Assembly: GCA_020002185.1 (NCBI GenBank)
Contig: CM034542.1
Location: 58,893,973 to 58,957,972, forward strand
Length of the DNA stretch: 64,000 nucleotides
Direction of reading: 5' to 3'
From: Paraescarpia echinospica
Lineage: Eukaryota; Annelida; Polychaeta; Sabellida; Siboglinidae
The first letter of the stretch is position 1, and each line of letters starts with the position of its first letter. Below the pieces are notes generated by a model, which was given only the letters and a program-made list of their open reading frames with translations, was not told where the DNA came from and made no database searches. The translations under genes and the position numbers were made by a program. This document shows, one piece after another, positions 41,262 to 53,100 of this stretch.

Positions 41262-43505
41262 ATCTTAGAAGGTGAGGACATCTCTCCACGTTATGAGGAC
41301 ACTAGAGGGTGGGGACCATCTCTGAGACCTCCCACGTTATGAGGACACTAGAAGGTGAGGACCGTCTCTGAGACCTCCCACGTTATGAGGACAATAGAAG
41401 GTGGGGACATCTCTGAGACCTCCCATGTTATGAGGACACTAGAAGGTGGGGACATCTCTGAAACCTCCCACGGTATGAGGACACTAGAAGGTGGGGACCG
41501 TCTCTGAGACCTCCCACGTTATGAGGACACTAGTAGGTGAGGACATCTCTAACACCTCCCACGTTATGAGGACACTAGAAGGTGAGGACATCTCTGAGAC
41601 CTCCCAAGTTATGAGGACACTAGAAGGCGAAGACCGTCTATGAAATCTCACGTTATGAGGACACTAGAAGGTGGGGACCGTCTCTGAAACCTCCCACGTT
41701 ATAAGGACACTAGAAGGCGAGGACCGTCTCCGAGATCTCCCATGTTATGAAGACACTAGAAGGTGGTGACGTCTCCGAGACCTCCCATGTTATGAAGACA
41801 CTAGAAGGTGGGGAACGTCTCTGAGACCTCCCACGTAATGAGGACCGTAGAAGGTGGGGACCATCTCTGAGACCTCCCAGGTTGAGGACACTAGAAGGTG
41901 GGGACGTCTAGGAGACCTCCCATGTTATGAGGACATTAGAAGGTGGGGACCATCTCTGAGACCTCCCACGTTATGAGGACACTAGAAGGCGAGGACCGTC
42001 TCTGAGACCTCCCACGTTATGAGGACACTAGAAGGTGAGGACCGTCTCTGAGACCTCCCACGTTATGAGGACAATAGAAGGTGGGGACCGTCTCTGAAAC
42101 CTCCCACGTTATAAGGACACTAGAAGGCGAGGACCGTCTCCGAGATCTCCCATGTTATGAAGACACTAGAAGGTGGTGACGTCTCCGAGACCTCCCATGT
42201 TATGAAGACATTAGAAGGTGGGGAACGTCTCTGAGACCTCCCACGTAATGAGGATAGTAGAAGGTGGGGACCATCTCTGAGACCTCCCACGTTATGAGGA
42301 CAATAGAATATGGGGACCGTATCTGAGACCTCCCACGTTATGAGGACACTAGAAGGTGGGGACCATCTCTGAGACCTCCCACGTTATGAGGACACTAGAA
42401 GGTGGGGACGTCTCTGAGACCTCCCACGTTATGAGGACACTAGAAGGTGGGGACGTCTCCGAGACCTCACAAGTTATGAGGAGATTAGAAGGTGGGGACC
42501 GTCTCTGAGACCTCTCATGTTATGAGGACAATAGAAGGTGGGGACCGTATCTGAGACCTCCTACGTTATGAGGATACTAGAAGGCGAGGACTGTCTCTGA
42601 GACCTCCTACGTTATGAGGAGACTAGAAGGTGGGGACGTCTCTGAGACCTCCCACGTTATGAGGACACTAGAAGGTGAGGACATCTCTAACACCTCCCAT
42701 GTTATGAGGACACTAGAAGGTGGGGATGCCTCTGAGACCTCCCACGTTATGAGGACACTAGAAGGTGAGGACATCTCTAACACCTCCCACGTTATGAGGA
42801 CACCTGAAGGTGGGGACGCCTCTGAGACCTCCCACATTATGAGGACACTAGAAGGTGGGGACGTCTCTGAGACCTCACACATTATGAGGATACTAGAAGG
42901 TGGGGACGTCTCTGAGACCTCCCACGTTATGAGGACAATAGAAGGTGAGGACCGTCTCTGAGACCTCACAAGTTATGAGGACATTAGAAGGTGGGGACAT
43001 CTCTGAGACCTCCCACGTTATGAGGAGATTAGAAGGTGGGGACCGTCTCTGAGACCTCTCACGTTATGAGGACACTAGAAGGCGAGGACCGTCTCTGAGA
43101 CCTCCCACGTTATGAGGAGATTAGCAGGTGGGGACCGTCTCTGAGACCTCTCACGTTATGAGGACACTAGAAGGGGAGGACCGTCTCTGAGACCTCCCAC
43201 GTTATGAGGACACTAGAAGGTGGGGACGTCTCTGAGACCTCACAAGTTATGAGGACATTAGAAGATGGGGACATCTCTGAGACCTCTCACGTTATGGGGA
43301 CAATAGAAGGTGGGGACCGTCTCTGAGACCTCCCACGTTATGAGGACACTAGAAGGCGAGGACCGTCTCTGAGACCTCCCACGTTATGAGGAGATTAGAA
43401 GGTTGGGATGTCTCTGAGACCTCCCACGTTATGAGGACACCAGAAGGTGGGGATGTCTCCGAGACCTCCCACATTATGAGGACACTAGAAGGTGGGGACG
43501 TCTCG
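41262..43505 (+). repeat. 46-bp satellite-like array, about 48 copies
   Basis: Unit (44-46 bp) GAGGACACTAGAAGGTGGGG plus ACCGTCTCTGAGACCTCCCA and CGTTAT, with frequent one-base variants and mixed higher-order order. It lies between the convergent 3' ends of TEAD and TUBGCP2. Confidence 0.95.
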
Positions 43506-43849
43506 CTAAGGTAATGAACTGAATGAAAGAAAATCCATCATTAAACAGATTCTGTTATTAAATTAAAACTGCAAAACCCACTGCATATCACAAGGACACT
43601 ATTTCCGTGACACACCACTGAATGCGGCGTGTCCTAGTGTTGACATTTTCAGCTAAGGAGTGAAATAAATTTTAAAGAGAAAAATTGGGCTTTGAGATGA
43701 TAAAGTTGCAAGTGAAATGGTCCCCACAATTCCTCTCCGTACCACGTCCATTGCTGCTGTGCTTGCTGGTGACACAAAAATTAAAAGTCCTTTTGGGGGG
43801 ACATTTGTTATAAAATGTAAACAAAGCCACAATGTGAGGTTTAACTAAG

Positions 43850-43855
43850 TTTATT
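43850..43855 (-). terminator. TUBGCP2 poly(A) signal AATAAA
   Basis: The minus strand reads GCAATAAACTTAG about 135 nt after the TUBGCP2 stop, with T-rich sequence further downstream. A good position for the 3' end of this transcript. Confidence 0.7.
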
Positions 43856-43988
43856 GCATAACTTACAAAACAAGCTAAGTATAATTCTGGTGTGTGATGT
43901 CATTTACTCCATGTTCACTGGGTGATTGTTACAGAAGTTAACGTCCAGTTCAGGTCGATAAGGTCACTGCACTATCACCAGAGGTCAG

Positions 43989-44100
43989 TTAGTGCAATGC
44001 ATGACCGCCAGGTGGCTGCTGTTGCGCTGAAGCTTCCATCATGGATCGTTCGGCCGATGCAGTTTCCAACATCTCTGTATAGAATCCATTGAAGTCCAAT
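43989..44100 (-). CDS. TUBGCP2: TUBGCP2 last exon
   Basis: 112 nt, acceptor TTCCAG|A. One base completes the Arg left by the previous exon, then LDFNGFYTEMLETASAERSM, MEASAQQQPPGGHALH and TAA. The LDFNGFYTE motif followed by AERS closely matches the vertebrate GCP2 C-terminus. The exon is too short and ATG-poor to stand out as an ORF; I found it by searching for the expected continuation of exon 48000-48160. Confidence 0.94.
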
Positions 44101-47100
44101 CTGGAATCACCAGCAAAATGATAGAATATGTCCACCTGGGTCCTGTGTGGTTTTTATGAGAAGAGATTGGTAGAAGAGGAAGACCAAAGTCAAGACAGAG
44201 ATGGTCTTTTAGATGTCACTGTTTCAGGATTGTTATTATCTCATGTCACTGCTGCAACAGGCAATGACAGACACTTCATTAACCCTTTAGATTGTAAGTC
44301 ACTTTATGAAATGCGCTCCGGATCCTTGCAGCATGTGCACAAAGTCACCAAGATACAGAGGCGCCTAGTTTTTTGTATTCAATTTTTTTGTATTTTTTCT
44401 GATCATTGTGAGTTGTACTTATCTTGAAGATAATTAAATTCCACACAAGATGGCAATAAATATACTAACCAACTTCTAAATTAACCAAGTGAAATGTGGT
44501 ATGCTGTGTACAAATCTATAAACGCTTGTCAGTCGATATTTTCAAACACTGCTCATTCAAAAACTTTCAATACAAAGCCATATCAAAACTAGATGACTAC
44601 ACAGCAGATACATTAACGACTCCAGTGACAAAAGTTACATAAGTATCCAGACGATGGCGCCACCTCCACACGTTGTCAAAGTTAGAAAATGTTTGTAATA
44701 ATAATAATAATAAATAACTTCTTAAGCACCAATATCATCACACAATCCGAGCTCAGTGGCGCACCAAAACCAAAGGATTAAGCATTCTCGTACTCGTGTG
44801 CTAGGCGAAAGTCGTCAACAAATGGATGGATGTGCTAGGAAGCTAGGGAGGATAGGCGATATTGAAAAGATAGGTTTTGAGGTGACGACGAAATGTAACA
44901 ATATTTTCTGCTAATTTAACATTAACGGGAAGCGAATTCCATATATATGGCGCGGCAACTGAAAAAGCTCGAGTTCCAGCATTTGTCTTAACTCTAGGAA
45001 CAGATAGCAACTTCGAACTAGACGACCGAAGTTGTCTGGCTTGTCTGGCTGGTGTGAGCATTGAGTGTAAATAACTAGGTTGTTTGGATGAAAGGGCTTG
45101 GTAGGTGGGTGATTGTGCAGATCTTAAACATAATGCGATATCGCACGGGGAGCCAATGCAGTGATTTTAGAAGTGGCACAGAGCGGGAGAATCGAGGAGA
45201 TTGTGTGACTACCCTTGCTAAACAATTCTGGACGCGCTGCAGCTTTGCAACATCCTTGATAGCAACATTATGAAGGAGGGAATTGCAATAATCTAATCTG
45301 CTGCTAACAAGAGCTGTTGCGATAGTCTTAGCGACAGAAAGCGACATATGTCGGCGAATGCGGCGAAGATCACGGATATGATAAAAACAGCAACGGCACG
45401 TTTGGGATATGTGTTGTCTGAAATTGAAGTCGCAATCAAAGGTCACTCCTAGATTACGTACTGATGCTGCTGGTGTGATAGTTTGACTCAGGATGCATGT
45501 TGGAAAAAAGTCATTTAGTTTACCTCGCTGCATTGGAGTACCAATGATGAGGAATTCAGTTTTGTCTGCATTTAACTTTAATTTACTATCGGTCATCCAT
45601 GAAAACACATCTTGGAGACAATCGTTGAGTCGGTTTAGAGAATGACTTGTATCGGGCGTGGCCAAGGAAATGTAGATCTGTGTGTCATCTGCATAAAGGT
45701 GATGATCCAAGTTATGACTTTGGATTACAGAGCTGAGTGGCGTAGTGTAGAGAGTGAAAAGCAAAGGCCCAAGAACGGAACCCTGGGGAATGCCACATGA
45801 AGTGGGGAGTGAGGTTGAAAAGTAATTATCTATCTTTATACATTGATGTCTATTGGTTAGATATGAAGAAAACCAGGTCAGAGCTGTGCCAGATATGCCA
45901 TACCACATTGATAAACATTTGACAAGAGTGTTGTGATCAATGGTATCAAAGGCGGCAGACAGATCAAGCAAGGTGAGTGCAGTTACTTTGCCTTTATCAA
46001 TGTTTAATATAACATCATTGTGTACTTTTAGGAGAGCAGTCTCAGTAGAATGAAATTGTTTGTATGCTGATTGGAGCACACTGGATAAACAAGTTGGGCT
46101 AATATGACGCCTTAGACGGCTTGCTACGACTTTCTCAAGTATCTTAGAAATAAAGCTAAGATTAGAAATTGGCCTATAATTTTTGAATCATCTTTTGGCA
46201 GAGAAGTCTTCTTGAGAACAGGATTTACAAGTGCGTGTTTAAAATCATCTGGGAATTTACCCGAACTTAGTGATAAATTTATGATATTCGTTATTGTACC
46301 AAGTAAAGAGTCAAGACATGCTTTTAGTAGTATGGTTGGTAATGGATCGAGATCGCATGACTTATTTGGGGAGGACATTATTATTTTCCTCACTTCATCA
46401 ACTGTGGCTGGCTCAAACAATACAAGTGGAGAATTTACTTGTGGGGAGTCCACATTTACAGTACTTAAAGTGTGACATGGAAAAGCAGAACGTATAAGAC
46501 TTATTTTATCATCTTGTGGCCGTTTGCAGCCGCTCAAGGTAACGGCGCCTGGCCACTTTCGGCTGCTGAAGGTCTAATGATTTAACAGGCGCGTTGTAGT
46601 CAGCTGGTTCCACGAATCACTGGATCACGACAACGAACGAGACAACACTGATTCAATGAACATGTGCACAGAGCATGGGATAGAGGCCAGAGGTAGAGTA
46701 ATGAACCGTCACAGTTGGCTTCTAGTTCTACTTGTTTCTGGCACTGTGTCAAGTTCTAGTAACTGACTAGTCTGTATACATGGTGGTTACAATGTTATGA
46801 TCTTTTTGTATGAGGTCTCGTTCAACTAGTCAACATTTGTCAGAACATTATTGCCAAGCCGACCTTTCTGTGTTGGCACGGAGGGTGATCACTAGCAGGG
46901 AACATGTCGTCCTCAGTTGTTCTTTTATGTCCCAGATTGAGACTGGACCGACATTAACGTGATCTCTGAGTCACGAGGGATACAGTCAGCAATGTTGGAG
47001 CCAGGTTTTTACACCCAATATACCATGCCCCAGTCCAGGTATTGAACTCAGAGCACAGCCATGCCATGTGGATGTGCTAGCAACTACACTACCATGGTCT

Positions 47101-50100
47101 GTCAAGCTTGTGAGGAAGAGTACTATTAATGTTTATCATGTTCCTTCCATCGGGAAGATGACTGCATGTTTACAAGGCAATGTCCAGCTGAATGAGGAGT
47201 TTTTTTATGCCATTAGCGATTTTTTTATTTGGTTAAGACATGTTCAGTATTAACTGAGATATGGCGTATTTGTTATATGGCTGTTTTCGGGTAGTGGCTA
47301 CCCATGACAACCATGAACTATTCTTCAAGCTAAAAGCAGAATCCATTTCCATGTGTGGTGCGGGCAGGGGTGGATGGCGATGAGCTGACTGAGACAATAC
47401 TCAAGAAACTATCATTTGTCGTTTGGATTTTTATTGGTAAATTAGATATCTAATGATATGACTGTCGATGTCTGAGATTTACTTATAAGAAAATGCTTGT
47501 GTGAATATGACAGTGTTTACACTTCTATTTGCTACAAAATATTTACTGCCATATAATTATAGTATGATGAATCTTGAATTCTTAAAATGCCTATGAAATG
47601 TATGCAAAATTCCTTTGAATAATAATACACTTTATCTATACACCATCAAATCCGGGACTAATGCCCAATTCACGGGTGTTTATAAAATTGGCAAAGTTTT
47701 TAGGAAACATATAATCGCATTTAAGAGAAATAAATCAATAACCGATTGAAAAGTAAAGTGAGCAAGTAAATGAAATGATAAAGCAAACGATTAGCAAAGT
47801 GCTGAACAGCGGAATGTACTGGATAAAAACAAAAATAAAAAGCTACATCATAAATTAATAATAAATGATCTGATCATATCTCATGTTACCTGTGGAGGAT
47901 GGTCATGTTACCTGTTGAGGATGGTCATGTTACCTGTGGAGGATGGTCATGTTACCTGTGGAGGATGGTCATGTTACCTGTGGAGGATGGTCATGTTACC
48001 TGTGGAGGATGGTCATGCGTTTGTTCTCACAGTTTGAGACACTCTCCATGATGCTGTCGAGGAGGTCAACCAGCAGCTGCGAGAAGTTGCTCTCAAACTT
48101 TGCAATCGTCCGCTCAAAGTTCTCCGAGCCGGCCATCTGGTCGACATGCTCCAGCACCACCTGGTGGAGTAAAACAAACCTACAATGTTTCAGCACCGGC
48201 CACGTCGTCAGTTGTATGTCTTGATTAGTAATTATTTACTTAAAAAATGCTATATCAAGAACTTTGAATTTTTATTACTTTAGTCAACAAACAAATAAGT
48301 TTATAATTTACATTATGTATATTTGTAAAGACAAATTATATCTTCATTTCACATGGAATATTGGAATCTAAGAAGACAACGTGTAGTAGTTGATGGGGAG
48401 GCTTCAAACTGGAAATCGGTATTGAGTGGGGTACCACAGGGATCAGTACTAGGACCTATATTATTCTTAATATATATCAATGATTTGGACGATGATATAA
48501 CAAGCAAGGTGTTAAAATTTGCGGATGATACAAAAGTGTTTAGAAGGATTAAAAGTGATGGAGACAGACAGCATTTACAAGATGATCTTGATAGGTTAAT
48601 CAAATGGTCTGAAAAGTGGCAAATGCTGTTCAATTTTGGGAAATGTAAATGCCTCCACACAGGTCATGGGAATGAAGAGGTAAAATATAAAATGGGGGGT
48701 ACTGTTCTAAGTACTACTGTAAAAGAAAAGGACTTGGGGTTAACCATTAGTGCTGATATGAAGGTTTCAGAGCAGTGCGGAATTGCAGCGTCAAAGGGAA
48801 ATCAAATCCTTGGATTAATTAGGCTAAATATAGTGTATAAGAAAAAAGAATTAATAGTACCGCTGTACAAAACAATAGTGAGGCATCATTTAGAATATTG
48901 TATACAAGCATGGAGGCCATATTGCAAGAAGGACATAGATATGCTAGAAAGAGTACAGAGGAGAGCGACTAAAATGATATCAAATCTGAGGGATCTTAGT
49001 TACGAAATACGCCTAAAAGAATGTGGTTTAACAACATTAGAGACCAGGAGATTGAGAGGAGATCACATAGAAGTGTTTAAAATATTGAATGGTTATGAAA
49101 ATATTGATAGAAACATTTTTTTCTCAGTAAAGAACAATAGAAGGACCAGAGGACATGAAGCTACATTAGTAAAGGAGCAGTGTATATTAGATATAAGAAA
49201 GTTCTCATTCTCACAAAGGACTGTAAATGAATGGAACAGATTATCTCCTGATTGTGTTGGTGCTAGTAGCGTGAATATGTTTAAAAATAAAATTGACACA
49301 CACCTTAAAAAGGCGGGATACATGTAGATAAAAAAGTATTGGACTCTCGATAAGCCAAAAGGCTTCCTTGTCCACCTGCCATCCAGAGTAATTTTCTGGA
49401 TGGCAATCTTGTTAAATCTTGTTAAATCTAACAGAGTACCACAGCAAAAATTTTTGTTTCACTGATGGGTACTTAAAATAAACCTCAGAAGAAATACAGA
49501 ACATTTGACAGCACTCTTCAAGCATTGTGATGCCTGGCTAACAAAGACTACTCCTAGTAACATTTGACAGCACTCTTCAATCATTGTGATGCCTGGCTAA
49601 CAAAGACTACTCCTGGTAACATTTGACAGCACTCTTCAATCATTGTGATGCCTGGCTAACAAAGACTACTCCTGGTAACATTTGACAGCACTCTTCAATC
49701 ATTGTGATGCCTGGCTAACAAAGACTACTCCTAGTAACATTTGACAGCACTCTTCAATCATTGTGATGCCTGACTAACAAAGACTACTCCTAGTAACATT
49801 TGACAGCACTCTTCAAGCATTGTGATGCCTGGCTAACAAAGACTACTCCTAGTAACATTTGACAGCACTCTTCAATCATTGTGATGCCTGGCTAACAAAG
49901 ACTACTCCTAGTAACATTTGACAGCACTCTTCAAGCATTGTGATGCCTGGCTAACAAAGACTACTCCTAGTAACATTTGACAGCACTCTTCAATCATTGT
50001 GATGCCTGGCTAACAAAGACTACTCCTAGTAACATTTGACAGCACTCTTCAAGCATTGTGATGCCTGGCTAACAAAGACTACTCCTAGTAACATTTTACA

Positions 50101-53100
50101 GCACTCTTCAAGCATTGTGATGCCTGGCTAACAAAGACTACTCCTAGTAACATTTGACAGCACTCTTCAATCATTGTGATGCCTGGCTAACAAAGACTAC
50201 TCCTAGTAACATTTGACAGCACTCTTCAATCATTGTGATGCCTGGCTAACAAAGACTACTCCTAGTAACATTTGACAGCACCCTTCAATCATTGTGATGC
50301 CTGGCTAACAAAGACTACTCCTAGTAACATTTTACAGCACCCTTCAAGCATTGTGATGCCTGGCTAACAAAGACTACTCCTAGTAACATTTGACAGCACT
50401 CTTCAATCATTGTGATGCCTGGCTAACAAAGACTACTCCTAGTAACATTTGACAGCACTCTTCAAGCATTGTGATGCCTGGCTAACAAAGACTACTCCTA
50501 GTAACATTTGACAGCACTCTTCAATCATTGTGATGCCTGGCTAACAAAGACTACTCCTAGTAACATTTGACAGCACTCTTCAATCATTGTGATGCCTGGC
50601 TAACAAAGACTACTCCTAGTAACATTTGACAGCACTCTTCAAGCATTGTGATGCCTGGCTAACAAAGACTACTCCTAGTAACATTTGACAGCACTCTTCA
50701 ATCATTGTGATGCCTGGCTAACAAAGACTACTCCTAGTAACATTTGACAGCACTCTTCAATCATTGTGATGCCTGGCTAACAAAGACTACTCCTAGTAAC
50801 ATTTGACAGCACTCTTCAATCATTGTGATGCCTGGCTAACAAAGACTACTCCTAGTAACATTTTACAGCACTCTTCAAGCATTGTGATGCCTGGCTAACA
50901 AAGACTACTCCTAGTAACATTTGACAGCACTCTTCAATCATTGTGATGCCTGGCTAACAAAGACTACTCCTAGTAACATTTGACAGCACTCTTCAATCAT
51001 TGTGATGCCTGGCTAACAAAGACTACTCCTAGTAACATTTGACAGCACTCTTCAATCATTGTGATGCCTGGCTAACAAAGACTACTCCTAGTAACATTTG
51101 ACAGCACTCTTCAATCATTGTGATGCCTGGCTAACAAAGACTACTCCTAGTAACATTTGACAGCACTCTTCAAGCATTGTGATGCCTGGCTAACAAAGAC
51201 TACTCCTAGTAACATTTGACAGCACTCTTCAATCATTGTGATGCCTGGCTAACAAAGACTACTCCTAGTAACATTGACAGCACTCTTCAAGCATTGTGAT
51301 GCCTGGCTAACAAAGACTACTCCTAGTAACATTTGACAGCACTCTTCAATCATTGTGATGCCTGGCTAACAAAGACTACTCCTAGTAACATTTGACAGCA
51401 CTCTTCAATCATTGTGATGCCTGGCTAACAAAGACTACTCCTAGTAACATTTGACAGCACTCTTCAAGCATTGTGATGCCTGGCTAACAAAGACTACTCC
51501 TAGTAACATTTGACAGCACTCTTCAATCATTGTGATGCCTGGCTAACAAAGACTACTCCTAGTAACATTTGACAGCACTCTTCAATCATTGTGATGCCTG
51601 GCTAACAAAGACTACTCCTAGTAACATTTATTACTATCTCAACTATACTTTCTGCGTGCAAATACCTAAGTGACACTACATTACAATTTTTAACACAGTG
51701 GATCAAATGTAGAAATCACGTCCAGAATTGGCAAACATTTTCCACTATTTCATATCCGGTTAAAACTGGTTTTAACCATAACTTCATGACCATCTGCTAA
51801 CTTTGAATATAAAATAGGTCAAAGTAGAATTCTTAGTAGAGTAGAACCACACTATTAAGGTCACCCTTGTGACGGGACAAAAGTGACCCAAACAGCGAGG
51901 TGACCACATTATCGCAACTGATTTCTTGTACTTTATTGTTACAAAAATAATTTGCAACTATTCTACGGTGACCTTAATTGCGAGGTGGCTGTATTATCAA
52001 GATGACCAAGGTTCTACTGTATTGAGACAATAAAGAAGATTATTGTGTGGATGCCTTTGAGGTAGCCTTCTTCTTGCCGGGGTCTGCCTTCCTGTCGCGG
52101 GGGGTCGGGGCGGCCTGGAGGGTGGACATCTGGGTGGGGTGGGGAATGTCCAGCTCCAATTCTGTTGTCTTCACCAGTCGCTGACAAACAACAACAACAT
52201 AATCATAACAACAACAAATAACAACATCAATCATAATAACAAAAAATAATAACAACATAATCATAATAACAACAAATAACAACGTAATCACTTTGATTTA
52301 TAAAATACAGTGTATCCAGAATATATATATATATATTCTGTTCAGTGGCAGCACAATACAACATGTATGAAGTAGTTATTATAATAAAACTCAAAAAGAA
52401 CAATTAAAAAAACACAAAATATTTGTAAGGAAATAATGCATATAAAATAAAGCAGAAACTTAACACACTAAAAGTACTGAATATAGGAGGTATTTAAAAT
52501 TGGTCATATATGAAAAAAAAAGTTAATCGATCACGTCATACAATAAAATATAATAAGTGATGAACGATGTATAACAATGAAAGTTGATAGATAATGTAGT
52601 CATTAGACATTGCATAAACTTTGTATTTCTCTTGATATATACAACAAAGATCAATATCAACAGGGATTGCATGCATTACGCCCCTTGCTCCACGTGGAGC
52701 ATAGGCCAGCCACGTTGACTCTCCGGCACACAGGGATTGCATGCATTACGCCCCTTGCTCCACATGGAGCCTAGGCCATCCACATTAACTCTCCGGCACA
52801 CAGGGATTGCATGCATTATGCCCCTTGCTCCACGTGGAGCATAGGCCAGCCACGTTGACTCTCCGGCACACAGGGATTGCATGCATTATGCCCCTTGCTC
52901 CACGTGGAGCATAGGCCAGCCACGTTGACTCTCCGGCACACAGGGATTGCATGCATTACGCTCCTTGCTCCACGTGGAGGATAGGCCAGCCACGTTGACT
53001 CTCCGGCACACAGGGATTGCATGCATTACGCTCCTTGCTCCACGTGGAGGATAGGCCATCCATGTTGACTCTCCGGCACACAGGGATTGCATGCATTATG

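Noticed and set aside
42607..42969. 115-120-aa repeat frames on both strands
   Set aside because: Local runs of 46-bp repeat units whose variants happen to lack stops; the surrounding units do not.
49499..51630. CRISPR-like array because of regular 59-bp spacing
   Set aside because: The whole unit is repeated with no unique spacers, and the genome is eukaryotic.
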